NCBI RefSeq assembly: GCF_050003625.1
Contig: NC_134397.1
Location: 265,664,070-265,728,069 of the forward strand
Direction: 5' to 3'
Source of the DNA: Haematobia irritans
Taxonomy: Eukaryota > Arthropoda > Insecta > Diptera > Muscidae
Length of the DNA: 64,000 nucleotides
In this document: positions 45,687 to 58,194 of the stretch, piece by piece
How positions within the stretch are numbered: position 1 is the first letter of the stretch
Layout: each line of letters opens with the position of its first letter
The notes under the pieces: generated by a model
The model's input: the letters and a program-made list of their open reading frames with translations, nothing else
The model's database searches: none
What the model was told of the DNA's origin: nothing
Program-made: the position numbers and the translations under genes

Positions 45687-47526
45687 GTTTTTTGAGTGCA
45701 TGAACGATGCCAAACCGATTTAAAAATTTTAGATTATTACTGTTTGGAAAATAGGTAGAATTCTTAATGTTTTGGTAGATTTTGCAAAATATTCCTCTCC
45801 AATTAAGAGGTACTTAAATTTTCTATAGAATAAAAAATTTGAAAAAGAATCCATAAAAAATAAATGGAGAAATTATCTATAGAAATAAAGTCTTGGCAAA
45901 ATTTTCTATAGAAATAAAATTTTGACAAAATTTTCTATAGAAATAAAATTTTGACAAAAGTTTCTATATAAATAAAATTTTGGCAAAACTTTCAATATAA
46001 ATAAAATTTGACAAAATTTTCTATAGAAATAAACTCTTGACAAAAATTTCTATAGGAACCAATTTTTGACAAAATTATCTATAGAAATAAAATTTTAACA
46101 AAATGGTTTATAGAAATAAAATTTTGACAACATTTTCTATAGAAATAAAATTTTGACAAAATTTTCTATAGAAATCAATTTTTGACAAAATTTTCTATAG
46201 AAATCAATTTGTGACAAAATTTTCTATAGAAATAAAATTTTGACAAAATTTTCTTTTGAAATCAATTTTTGACAAAATTTTATATAGAAATAAAATTTGG
46301 ACAAAATTTTTTATAGAAATAAAAATTTGGACAACATTTTCTATAGAAACGAAATTTTGACAAAATTTTCTATAGAAATAAAATTTGGACAAAATTTTCT
46401 ACAGAAATCAGTTTTTGACAAAATTTTTTATAGAAATAAAATGTTGACAAAATTTTCTATAAAAATAAAAATTTGGACAACATTTTCTATAGAAACGAAA
46501 TTTTGACAAAATTTTCTATAGAAATAAAATTTTGACAAAATTTTCTATAGAAATAAAATTTGGACAAAATTTTCTATAGAAATAGAATTTTGACAAAATT
46601 TTCTATAGAAATAAAATTTGGACAAAATTTTCTATAAAAATAAAATTTTGACAAAATTTTCTATAGAAATCGATTTTTGACAAAATTTTCTATAGAAATC
46701 AATTTTTGACAAAATTTTCTATAGAAATGAAATGTTGACGAAATTTTCTATAGAAATAAAAAATATTGACGAAATTTTCTATAGAAATAAAATATTGACA
46801 AAATTTTCTGTAGAAATAAAATTTTGACAAAATTTTCTATAGAAATAAAACTTTGACAAAATGTCTATAGAAATAAAATGTTGACGAAATTTTCTATAGA
46901 AATAAAATTTAAAAAAAAATTTATAGAAATAAAATTTTGACAAAATTTTCTATAGAAATAAAACTTTGACAAAATTTCTATAGAGATAAAATGTTGACGA
47001 AATTTTCTATACAAATAAAATTATGACGACATTTTCTATAGAAATAAAATTATGACGAAATTTTCTATAAAAATAAAATTTTGACAAAATTTTCAATAGA
47101 AATATAATTTGGACACAATTTTCTATAGAAATAAAATTTGGGCAAAATTTTCTATAGAAATAAAATGTTGACAAAATTTTTTAGAGAAATAAAATGTTGA
47201 CAAAATTTTCTATAGAAAAAAATTTTGGCAAAACTTTCAATAGAAATAAAATTTGAAAAAATTTTTAATAGAAATAAAGTTTTGACAAAATTTAGAAATA
47301 AAATTTTGACAAAATTTAGAAATAAAATTTTGACAAAATTTAGAAATAAAATTTTGACAAAATTTAGAAATAAAATTTTGACAAAATTTTCTATATAAAC
47401 AAAATTTTGGCAAAACTTTCAATAGAAATAAAATTTGAAAAAATTTTCAATAGAAATAAAATTTTGACAAAATTTAGAAATAAAATTTTGACAGAATTTA
47501 GAAATAAAATTTTGACAAAACTTTCT
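45687..47526 (+). repeat. 29-bp array 5, higher-order unit 2 (1,840 bp)
   Basis: Near-identical to unit 1 at a constant offset of 1,840 bp (e.g. 43851 to 45691, 44364 to 46204, 45397 to 47237). Visible differences are few: TGAAGGATG against TGAACGATG, GTTTTGGAAG against GTTTTGGTAG, and AAATCTTGAC against AAGTCTTGGC. Low divergence in such an unstable sequence implies a recent duplication, or an assembly artefact. Confidence 0.92.
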
Positions 47527-49395
47527 GTTTTTTGAGTGCATGAACGATGCCAAACCGATTTAAAAATTTTAGATTATTACTGTTTGGAAAATAGGTAGAA
47601 TTCTTAATGTTTTGGTAGATTTTGCAAAATATTCCTCTCCAATTAAGAGGTACTTAAATTTTCTATAGAATAAAAAATTTGAAAAAGAATCCATAAAAAA
47701 TAAATGGAGAAATTATCTATAGAAATAAAGTCTTGGCAAAATTTTCTATAGAAATAAAATTTTGACAAAATTTTCTATAGAAATGAAATTTTGACAAAAA
47801 TTTCTATAGAAATAAAATTAGGACAAAATTTTCTATAGAAATAAAATTTTGACAAAATTTTCTTTTGAAATCAATTTTTGACAAAATTTTATATGGAAAT
47901 AAAATTTGGACAAAAATTTTTATAGAAATAAAAATTTGGACAACATTTTCTATAGAAACGAAATTTTGACAAAATTTTCTATAGAAATAAAACTTGGACA
48001 AAATTTTCTATATATAGAAACGAAATTTTGACAAAATTTTCTATAGAAATAAAATTTTGACAAAATTTTCTATAGAAATAAAGTTTGGACAAAATTTTCT
48101 ATAAAAATAAAATTTTGACAAAATTTTCTATAGAAATCAATTTTTGACAAAATTTTCTATAGAAATGAAATGTTGACGAAATTCTCTATAGAAATAAAAT
48201 ATTGACAAAATTTTCTGTAGAAATAAAATTTTGACAAAATTTTCTATAGAAATAAAACTTTTACAAAATTTCTATAGAAATAAAATGTTGACGAAATTTT
48301 CTATAGAAATAAAATTTAAAAAAAAATTTTTATAGAAATAAAATTTTGACAAAATTTTCTATAGAAATAAAACTTTGACAAAATTTCTATAGAGATAAAA
48401 TGTTGACGAAATTTTCTATACAAATAAAACTATGACGAAATTTTCTATAGAAATAAAATTATGACGAAATTTTCTATAAAAATAAAATTTTGACAAAATT
48501 TTCAATAGAAAAATAATTTGGACACAATTTTCTATAGAAATAAAATTTGGGCAAATTTGTCTATAGAAATAAAATTTGGACAAAATTTTTTAGAGAAATA
48601 AAATGATGACAAAATTTTCTATAGAAAAAAAATTTTGGCAAAACTTTCAATAGAAATAAAATTTGAAAAAATTTTTAATAGAAATAAAGTTTTGACAAAA
48701 TTTAGAAATAAAATTTTGACAAATTTTTTTTATTTACAAAATTTTGCAAAACTTTCAATAGAAATAAAATTTGAAAAAATTTTCAATAGAAATAAAATTT
48801 TGACAAAATTTAGAAATAAAATGTTGACAAAATTTAGAAATAAAATTTTGACAAAATTTTCCATAGAAATAAAATTATGACGAAATTTTTTATAGAATTA
48901 AAATATTGACAAACTTTTCAATAGAAATATAATTTGGACAAAATTTTCTATAGAAATATTTTGACAAAATTTTTTTTAGAAATAAAATGTTGACAAAATT
49001 TTCTATAGAAATAAAATTTGGACAAAATTTTCTATAGAAATAAAATGTTGACAAAATTTTCTATAGAAATAAACTTTGGAAAAATTTTCTATAGAAATAA
49101 AATGTTGACAAAATTTTCTATAGAAATAAAATTTGGACAAAATTTTCAATAGAAAAAAAAAATTGACAAAATTTAGGAATAAAATTTTGACAAAACTTTT
49201 TTCAATAGAAATAAAATTTGAAAAAATTTTCAATAGCAATAAAATTTTGCCAAATTTAGAAATAAAATTTTGACATAATTTGGAAATAAAAATTTTCTAT
49301 AGAAATAACATTTTTACAAAATATTCTATAGAAATAAAATTTTGACAAAATTTTCTATAGAAATAAAATTTTGACAAAATATTCTATAGAAATAA
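47527..49395 (+). repeat. 29-bp array 5, higher-order unit 3, diverged
   Basis: The leader (47531-47710) matches unit 2 almost perfectly, including its unit-2-specific bases. After about 47780 a block of roughly 240 bp present in units 1 and 2 is absent, and later parts carry more substitutions, insertions and an extra 49000-49260 stretch. So the leader was shared recently but the body is older or rearranged. Confidence 0.85.
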
Positions 49396-49694
49396 AAAAA
49401 GAGATATGCTGGCAAATTTGTTTAGGCAGTAGCCGACTATCAAACCCTTTTTCGGGAGGTTCAAGTGTAGTTCACGTTGGGTTGAGTGAATTACCCGAAT
49501 TTATTCTGATAATTGTTTGATAGTTTTGCTGCAAGTAGAGGATGCTGATGAGGAATGTGGTAATTCCGAAACAGCTGTACATCCAACCATCTTGCAGTCT
49601 ATAGGGCTTTGCCCAAATAAATTTGACAAGCATACTTTTCCTCTGTTGGTTAAGCTACACTTGTAGTTTAGTCAATGCATGGCTTTAAGCTGAG

Positions 49695-49732
<38 letters not shown>

Positions 49733-49735
49733 AAT
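49396..49735 (+). mobile_element. Poly(A)-tailed SINE-like or retroposon insertion
   Basis: About 300 bp of sequence unrelated to the array (GAGATATGCTGGCAAATTTG, then GCAGTAGCCGACTATCAAAC, later GTTGGTTAAGCTACACTTG, GGCTTTAAGCTGAGAT) followed by an uninterrupted run of about 32 A at 49698-49730. The array resumes at 49752. A unique body plus a long poly(A) tail inside a repeat is the mark of a retroposed insert. No ORF and no clear target duplication. Source unknown. Confidence 0.65.
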
Positions 49736-50040
49736 AATCGATTGATTAACGATTTTCTATAGAAATTAAATTTGGACAAAATATTCTATAGAAATAAAAT
49801 TTTGACAAAATTTTCTATAGAAATGAAATATTGATAAAATTATAAAAATTATTTATTTAGCAAAATATTAGACAATTTTTTAATTCACATATAAAACACT
49901 GAATTCGAATCACACCGTAAGAAGTGGTGCAAAGTCACACTGAAAAATTATTGTCGTGAGGCCAAAGATTACATGTCTTTAAAATACGATGAATTCATCG
50001 TGGGCTTTTTATAGGATGGATGTCCACCATTTCAACACTG
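49736..50040. repeat. Array remnant plus MITE-E and MITE-A scraps
   Basis: Four decayed 29-bp units at 49752-49845. Then GAATTCGAATCACACCG, resembling part of MITE-E, CACTGAAAAATTATTGTCGT (a MITE-A left end, 49940-49985), and GATGTCCACCATTTCAACAC (MITE-E-like). A mosaic of short pieces. Confidence 0.55.
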
Positions 50041-50699
50041 CATTGAAAAAAAAGCATGTCCGTTTCCAAAGATTTTGTCTTTACTTTAACAATTTTTGGT
50101 ATTGATTCCGAGCCAAAGATGTGAAGAGTACAAGTAAGAATACTTTTAAGACACAATTCCCTTTTAAATTTGGGTTTTGTGTACTTGACTCTACGAAGCA
50201 AATTTTAATTTTTCGCTTTTTCAGCTTTTTTTTTTCTTCATATGCTAACAAAGTCCGTTCAAAACAAGTTCACGACAACTTAATTTTTCAAATTCAGACA
50301 CGAATTTCAGTGGAAATTATGCTATGTTTCAAGTAAAAAACGTCTTTAAAATAAAGTGGTGAAAAACATGTCCTATTTTTGAACAATTTTTTGCTTTGTA
50401 GTCAAGATGCAAAAAGACAACAAATTTAAAGACAATTTCATTAATTTTAAAGATTTTTTATAAATTATTAAAGTCAAGTTGACCTTAGCCCAAACATATT
50501 TTCTTTCATGTTATGATACCCATTTTTAAGTGAAATCACTTAATTATAAATACAATACGACTTCATTGAAAAGTTTAACGACTTTTGGACAAGGAAAAAA
50601 GCTATGTATTAGAGAAATGTGTCTTCTGTGCTAAACAAAATATGCATTTGTATTTTAAAGACATGAAATCTTTGATCTCACGACAATATTTTTTCAGTG
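50041..50699 (-). mobile_element. MITE-A copy 7
   Basis: Left end CATTGAAAAAAAAGCATGTC, right end TATTTTTTCAGTG. Complete interior without insertions, which makes it the best uninterrupted reference for the family in this window. Confidence 0.88.
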
Positions 50700-53060
50700 T
50701 GGTTTCATTTTTTAATCTTGATATGTTTTGTTCATGAACATGTGAAACATTTTTATAGTACGCCTTTCTATTCTTATGTTTGTTATTCCTGTGCTCTAAT
50801 TAATAATAGCAAATATCTTAGCAAGGACATAGACTTTCTCACCTGCTCAAATGGGAAACTCCTTTTTTATGCTTATTAGTTTGTTTGAACCTACCACAGG
50901 TAAGATGCTAATTTGGCCTATCACTATAACTCATCTATTTCAGTCAACATATACAAGAAAATATAGTCCCTTGATTATCTAACTATCTCCATTATGATCA
51001 ATGTAGATCATTTTGTATATATTTAGGAATCCATTTTCCCCATTTATAGCAACCATCCCCTAAAATGTCTCATTTGTAGAAAAGCATATCGGATCAACAA
51101 ACCTTTACTAATAAACTTTTCTCTAATCAAAATAATCAATAAATTTCTTAACGAACCATAAATGAGAGCCATAAATTCCAACAGCTAATGAAAAGATCAG
51201 CCAAAACATACGCCACCACTACTGTTATGCGTTTTTAGAATAGCCATCTGAAGTGTAGAAGTGATCTGAAGTGGAGTAACATGGGACAATGACATGATCT
51301 ATGGTGATAGTGGTAATGGTGATGATGATCTTAAAGATTTCCACAAAAAAAAAAAAACGAAAAAAAGAACCCAATTTTCAAGCACACATCTGCCACTGAA
51401 TTAATGCGTGTGTTTTAGAGTTCCCCTTGCCGGTCCTCTTCATCAGATGAGGAATGTGCTATGATGTGTGGTAGAGAATTTGGGAATTATCACTTGAATG
51501 CAATCAAAAGGCATTTAACATTAATAACAGACAACAAAGCACACACACACACAAAAACACTAAGATACCCGAATAAAACAATAAATATAGGAAAATTACA
51601 ATAACAACAATGACAACGGAAAATTTTCCTCAAAGGATAATGGGCTATAGAAATGTCATGATTGGCTTGTTACATAGCTAGCTCTGCTCTGTGCTATTGA
51701 GGTGATTGTCTCGATCTTGTAGTTGGAGGTTATTTTGTGGCAGCTTGCATTTTGGCCACTTCAATCTTAAATATGTCCCTGTCGTTGTTGTTATTTACTG
51801 GCATTTGTCTCTTGTTTGAGTCATAAATGATGGTAGTCCTTATTCAAGGATCGCTTGTTAGTTCATATTTAACACCAATCGGTCACATACGAATGTGTGA
51901 TTGTTTTTTTTTTTTGCTTTCCATTTCCCTATTATGTATGGTTACATATAAAACCAATAACCAAGAAAAGGACATTTCATGACCAAAGAATATTTGGGAC
52001 ATATGCCAGGTTCTAATGGACATGCAGAAGACATATGAACCTCGTTAGCACCACAAACTGGACAGCTGCTTGGAGAGAAGGAGGCTATTGAATTTTAAAT
52101 GATTTTGGTGACTTTTTAATAATTCGATTTCGAGTTTTGACCCGTACCAAAGAAAATCAGTTTTCAGATTAAGATTCTCGCCATGACAACACTTTGCCCT
52201 TAAGATATTTTCCTTTCTATGCTTAGCCCTGAATTCATTCATAGAATATATCCTCCAACAAAACCATGACAAATGTTCATATATATCCTTATAATTCTTG
52301 ACTGTTGTTCATCACCTTTTAATCCTATTAATCCGCTTGTCGTCGACCACCATGACTCGCCTACACTCTCAAAAAGTTAATCAGAAGTCAATTGTTTTCG
52401 CTGACGCATATCCTTATGAAAGGATATTCAGTTTGTTTTTGGAGTTGCATTGTTTCCACATATTTTTTTGGTAACCTTTCGTTATGTTGAGGCCCCTTGA
52501 GTACGTGTCAAGAAATCTCTTTAGAAGACAATAGGATTTTCATATTAGACGATGATTTTATAAGAATTTCATATCGCCTGCTCTTCACAATTTACAATTG
52601 GCTGGTATTGTTTGCAGATCTTCTCAACGAGGATTAAGTGTCAAAGATCTTCAAGAGCAAAACAAAGAAATTCAAGTATCAACTCTTCAAACCCAGTATG
52701 ATATGGAAATGTGTGTGTGGCAAATATTTTTTGAAATATGTGCAAATGGTATTGTTGCAAGGATTAGTATTCATTCAGATGCATTTTTTTCAGAGAATTA
52801 TTTGCCAATTTGTTACAATTGAGATTCCTGTTCGGGCAATATTACATGACCTCTCTGATTTCAAGATGTCAGATGTCAATTTTTAAATGACAATATTTAA
52901 ATTTCAAGTAGGTGGAAATACATGAGGGGAAAGTTGCTGAATTATAAATTTTCGAAATTTTCTATTTTACTTCAATGGCATTAGTTAATTATTGCGCTAT
53001 TTTCCAGGAGTGAAGAACATCCAGCAAATGGCATCTAAAAAAATATATAAAACATATTGG
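50700..53060. other. No recognisable gene or repeat
   Basis: About 2.4 kb of apparently single-copy sequence. Short open frames at 52598-52886 on the plus strand overlap in different registers and lack any domain. Small simple repeats only (ACACACACACACAC near 51541). Confidence 0.45.
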
Positions 53061-53069
53061 GAGCGGAAA

Positions 53070-53508
53070 TTAAAAATGCGACTCACGAAAAGTGAGTCAC
53101 GACATTTGACTGACGAAAAATATCGTGATTCACGAAAAATGTCGTGACTCACGAATAATTTTATGAGTATTTTACCTAAGGGACATGTTTGAAAACATGA
53201 GCATGGTTAAAATCGAGAGCGTTATTTAACTTTTACCATCTCAGGTGTCACTAAAATTTGTAAATAAATTCAACTGGTAAGCGTTTTATGTCCCTGGGCG
53301 GGATTATTTTCGTGAGGGTATCTTTCCGAAATTTGTTACTCATGCACACTCACAAAAAAATTATTTTCGTGACTCACGCTCACGCACGACATTTTGGTTT
53401 GTTAATCACGCTCACGAACACTCACGCCGTTTCCATCAGCATGACTCACGCGTGAGTCACGAAAATTTTCGTGAGTCACGACGATTTCGTGTTACGTGCA
53501 CACCTCTA
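53070..53508 (-). mobile_element. TGAGTCA-rich element, copy 1
   Basis: Dense in GTGAGTCACG and CGTGACTCACG on both strands, with the AP-1-type heptamer TGAGTCA/TGACTCA repeated many times. Right end GTTACGTGCACACCTCTAG matches the inverse of the left end of the copy at 63463. A middle part without the motif (GTCACTAAAATTTGTAAATA, GCATGGTTAAAATCGAGAGC) is shared too. Non-coding. It sits against a SINE. Confidence 0.75.
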
Positions 53509-53509
53509 G

Positions 53510-53768
53510 TTCAAACCCAAACACCAAAAAGTTTTTCAGTGGTGGATTATCCCACCTCAGTAATGCTGGTGACATTTCCTAAGTGGTTTCACTGCAATGT
53601 GGAACGCCGTTCGGACTGCAATGTGGAACTATAAAAAGGAGGTCCCTTGAGCTTAACATGGAATCGGGCAGCACACAGTGATAAGAGAGAAGTTCACCAC
53701 TGTGATATCACAATGGACTGAATTGTCTAAGTGAGCCTGAAATATCGGGCTGCCATTATACCTAACCA
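53510..53768 (+). mobile_element. tRNA-like SINE, copy 6, head missing
   Basis: Begins near the B-box side (TTCAAACCCAAACACCAAAA). It continues with GTTTTTCAGTGGTGGATTAT, has a 10-16 bp deletion and a small internal duplication (GGACTGCAATGTGGAAC), and ends GGGCTGCCATTATACCTAAC. The head has been replaced by the TGAGTCA-rich element. Confidence 0.78.
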
Positions 53769-53799
53769 CCTAAGAATATATTTGGGACACAATTCTGAT

Positions 53800-54257
53800 T
53801 TAAATTTGAGTTTTGTATGAAATATTTGTAATGGGTAATTTTAACTTTTTTTTGTTTCAAATTAGTTAAAAACAGTTTAAGAATTCATTAAATGATTTGT
53901 ACCATTTGCACCATTAAAATTTTGTCGAAAAAAAAATGCTAAATCAAATTTGAAAAAATTGTGAATTTTTGAAAATATTTGATGTCAAACATTTCAGACA
54001 AGCTTTAGAATCCATTAAAAATTATAAAAAATTATAAAAATTATTTATTTGACAAAATATATAAAATATCGAAAACATTGAATTCGGATCACACCTAAAG
54101 AAGTGATGCAAATTCAGTGCACCGGCTGTTGAAATGGACGACTTCCGTCCTATGACAAGCCCATGTTAAATTCATCGCTTCCGCGTCAATTTTGCACCAC
54201 TTCCGGATCCAAAAAGAACATTTTCATTACTTTTTTGGCGACGCTTTTTTTGCTGGG
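53800..54257 (-). mobile_element. MITE-E copy 2
   Basis: Right end CGACGCTTTTTTTGCTGGG is the inverse of the left end of the copy at 17746. It shares GCTTCCGCGTCAATTTTGCA, CACTTCCGGATCCAAAAAG and the AT-rich inner part. The left end is unclear. Confidence 0.75.
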
Positions 54258-54261
54258 AAGT

Positions 54262-54546
54262 AAAGAACTGGCGCTAAATCATGACCATTTTATTTTAACC
54301 ATACGGTAGTTCATTCTTATTATTTTTGGGAATCGTACGAAAATCTTCTTTTGCTTTAGTTCATATTGAACTTATGTGTACGTTCATTGAACTTTATACT
54401 CACGGTTAGTTCATAAAATTTTTGAGACATACTTAAAAAAAAGTAAGATTTCATTAAGCTGTGGAAAATTTCGATAAAAATAATAAAATTCAACGCCAAG
54501 CAAATAAATTTTTTTCAATAAAAATAAATTAAATTTAGCATGAGTT
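54262..54546 (-). mobile_element. MITE-D copy 2, partial
   Basis: CATGACCATTTTATTTTAAC, GGAATCGTACGAAAATC, TATTGAACTTATGTGTACG and CTGTGGAAAATTTCGATAAA are the inverse of the interior of the copy at 11738. The termini are not clear. Confidence 0.65.
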
Positions 54547-54880
54547 TACTCTGTGTAATAAATTTTCTTGAATTTGTCGAAAAATATTTACTTATTTTTG
54601 TGATATCGGCGCGATGTCAGCGTTTGTAATACTGTTTAGTTAACATTTTCTAACAGTATTAAAAAAATTTCTAAAATTAACTAAATGTTTTCTTCCTGGT
54701 GTGTTCACTGTTTTTTCAGTGCAGTGTTGCACAAAAATTTACAACATCTTTTTCTGACTCAATCACGAAATTAATTGATCCAATTAATTTTTTAATCACC
54801 AAAATGTTAGTATCGATCACAGTTTTAATTGGACACGAAAAGAATACTTGATTTAAAAAATTAATTGCACATTTCAATTA
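54547..54880. repeat. Copy of the 43662 repeat, then left half of the AATTTTTTAATTG element
   Basis: 54547-54725 matches 43662-43862. 54755-54880 has TTAATTGATCCAATTAATTT and similar. Its right half resumes at 58429, beyond the H1 element inserted between them. Confidence 0.6.
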
Positions 54881-55006
54881 ATTATACCCTCCACCATAGG
54901 ATGGGGGTATATTAACTTTGTCATTCCGTTTGTAACACATCGAAATATTGCTCTAAGACCCCATAAAGTATATATATTCTGGGTCGTGGTGAAATTCTGA
55001 GTCGAT

Positions 55007-56197
55007 CTAAGCATGTCCGTCCGTCTGTCCGTCTGTCCGTCTGTCCGTCTGTCCGGCTGTCCGTCCGTCTGTGGAAATCACGCTAACTTCCGAACGAAAC
55101 AAGCTATCGACTTGAAACTTGGCACAAGTAGTTGTTATTGATGTAGGTCGGATGGTATTGAAAATGGGCCATATGGGACCACGTTTACGTATAGCCCTCA
55201 TATAAACCGATCCCCAAATTTGGCTTGGGGAGCCTCCCGGAGCAGCAAAATTCATCCGATCCGGTTGAAATTTGGTACGTGGTCTTAGTATACGGTCTCT
55301 AACAACCATGCAAAAATTGGTCCATATCGGTCCATAATTATATATAGCCCCCATATAAACCGATCCCCAGATTTGACCTCCGGAGCCTCTTGGAGGGGCA
55401 AAATTCATCCGATCCGATTGAAATTTGGTACCTGATGTTAGTATATGGTCTCTAACAACCATGCAAAAATTGGTCCATATCGGTCCATAATTATATATAG
55501 CCCCCATATAAACCGATCCCCAGATTTGACCTCCGGAGACTTTTGGAGGGGCAAAATTCATCAGATCCGGTTGAAATTTGGTACCTGATGTTAGTATACG
55601 GCCTCTAAAAACCATGCAAAAATTGGTCCATATCGGTCCATAATTATATATAGCTCCCATATAAACCGATCCCCAGATTTGACCACCGGAGGCTCTTGGA
55701 GGAGCAAAATTCATCCGATCCGGTTGAAATTTAGTACGTGGTCTAAGTATACGGTTTTTAACAACCATGCAAAAATTGGTCCATATCGGTCCATAATTAT
55801 ATATAGCCCCCATATAAACCGATCCCCAGATTTGACCTCCGGAGCCTCTTGGAGAGGCAAAATTCATCCGATCCGGTTGAAATTTGGTACCTGATGTTAG
55901 TTTACGGCCTCTAATAACCATGCAAATATTGGTCCATATCGGTCCATAATTATATATAGCCCCCATATAAACCGATCCCCAGATTTGACCTCCGGAGCCT
56001 CTTGGAAGAGCAAAATTCATCCGATCCAGTTGAAATTTGGTACATGGTATTAGTATATGGTCTCTAACAACCATGCAAAAATTGGTCCATATCGGTCCAT
56101 AATTATATATAGTTCCCATATAAACCGTCCCCAGATTTGACGTCCGGAACCTCTTGGAGGAGCAAAAGTCTTCCGATACGGTTGAAATTTGGTACAT
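55007..56197 (-). other. 396-codon open frame across 51-codon repeats; coding not supported
   Basis: The frame repeats a 51-residue unit beginning MGAIYNYGPIWTNF and ending GGQIWGSVY about six to seven times, then runs into the GTCY tract as a DGRTAGQTDRR-like tail. The 153-bp period, divisible by three, is enough to keep a stop-free frame. There is no signal peptide, known domain or start context. The tail is plainly a translated microsatellite, which argues against a real protein. The same frame occurs at 56595-57863 (422 codons) and, in other copies, at 16702-17610 and 32976-33518. Confidence 0.6.
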
Positions 56198-56283
56198 TTT
56201 GTCAATATATGGCCTCTAACAGTATAGCCTAACAATATAGCCGATGACTTATTACACAAAAATTGGTCCATATCGCCAAAAAT

Positions 56284-56526
56284 AATCTACCAAAACTTTA
56301 TTTCCATAGAAAATTTTGTCAAATTTTATTACTATAGAAAGTTTTGTCAAAATTTCATTTCTATAGAAAGTTTTGTCAAAAGTTTATTTCTATACAAATG
56401 TTTGTCAAAATTTTATTTCCATAGAAAATTTTGTCAAAATTTTATTTCTATAGAAAATTTTGTCAAGGTTTCATTTCTATAGAAAATTTTGTCCAAATTT
56501 TATTTCTATAGAAAATTTTGTCAAAC
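56284..56526 (-). repeat. 29-bp array 6, inverted, inside H1
   Basis: About eight units on the opposite strand (AAAATTTTGTCAAAATTTTA with TTTCTATAG), preceded by AATCTACCAAAAC, the inverse of the GGTAGA flank of the TIR element. Repeated at 57957-58194 as part of the duplication. Confidence 0.85.
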
Positions 56527-57956
56527 TAGATTATATACGTATTTAATCGGCCTTTTTATACCCTCCACCATAGGATGGGGGTATATTAACTTTGTCATTC
56601 CGTTTGTAACACATCGAAATATTGCTCTAAGACCCCATAAAGTATATATATTCTGGGTCGTGGTGAAATTCTGAGTCGATCTAAGCATGTCCGTCCGTCC
56701 GTCCGTCTGTCCGTCTGTCCGGCTGTCCGTCCGTCTGTGGAAATCACGCTAACTTCCGAACGAAACAAGCTATCGACTTGAAACTTGGCACAAGTAGTTG
56801 TTATTGATGTAGGTCGGATGGTATTGAAAATGGGCCATATCGGACCACGTTTACGTATAGCCCTCATATAAACCGATCCCCAAATTTGGCTTGGGGAGCC
56901 TCCCGGAGCAGCAAAATTCATCCGATCCGGTTGAAATTTGGTACGTGGTCTTAGTATACGGTCTCTAACAACCATGCAAAAATTGGTCCATATCGGTCCA
57001 TAATTATATATAGCCCCCATATAAACCGATCCCCAGATTTGACCTCCGGAGCCTCTTGGAGGGGCAAAATTCATCCGATCCGATTGAAATTTGGTACCTG
57101 ATGTTAGTATATGGTCTCTAACAACCATGCAAAAATTGGTCCATATCGGTCCATAATTATATATAGCCCCCATATAAACCGATCCCCAGATTTGACCTCC
57201 GGAGACTTTTGGAGGGGCAAAATTCATCCGATCCGGTTGAAATTTGGTACCTGATGTTAGTATACGGCCTCTAAAAACCATGCAAAAATTGGTCCATATC
57301 GGTCCATAATTATATATAGCTCCCATATAAACCGATCCCCAGATTTGACCACCGGAGGCTCTTGGAGGAGCAAAATTCATCCGATCCGGTTGAAATTTAG
57401 TACGTGGTCTTAGTATACGGTTTTTAACAACCATGCAAAAATTGGTCCATATCGGTCCATAATTATATATAGCCCCCATATAAACCGATCCCCAGATTTG
57501 ACCTCCGGAGCCTCTTGGAGGGGCAAAATTCATCCGATCCGGTTGAAATTTGGTACCTGATGTTAGTTTACGGCCTCTAATAACCATGCAAAAATTGGTC
57601 CATATCGGTCCATAATTATATATAGCCCCCATATAAACCGATCCCCAGATTTGACCTCCGGAGCCTCTTGGAAGAGCAAAATTCATCCGATCCAGTTGAA
57701 ATTTGGTACATGGTATTAGTATATGGTCTCTAACAACCATGCAAAAATTGGTCCATATCGGTCCATAATTATATATAGTTCCTATATAAACCGTCCCCAG
57801 ATTTGACGTCCGGAACCTCTTGGAGGAGCAAAAGTCTTCCGATACGGTTGAAATTTGGTACATTTTGTCAATATATGGCCTCTAACAGTATAGCCTAACA
57901 ATATAGCCGATGACTTATTACACAAAAATTGGTCCATATCGCCAAAAATAATCTAC

Positions 57957-58194
57957 CAAAACTTTATTTCCATAGAAAATTTTGTCAAATTTTATTACTA
58001 TAGAAAGTTTTGTCAAAATTTCATTTCTATAGAAAGTTTTGTCAAAAGTTTATTTCTATACAAATGTTTGTCAAAATTTTATTTCCATAGAAAATGTTGT
58101 CAAAATTTTATTTCTATAGAAAATTTTGTCAAGGTTTCATTTCTATAGAAAATTTTGTCCAAATTTTATTTCTATAGAAAATTTTGTCAAACTA
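57957..58194 (-). repeat. 29-bp array 7, inverted, duplicate of array 6
   Basis: Matches array 6 unit by unit, including the odd variants TTTCTATACAAATGTTTGTC and GTCAAGGTTTC, so the duplication copied the array and not just its parent element. Confidence 0.85.

Noticed and set aside
53078..53508. Repeated GTGAGT as clustered 5' splice sites
   Set aside because: GTGAGT occurs here inside a palindromic GTGAGTCACG repeat on both strands, with no exon-like sequence beside it.
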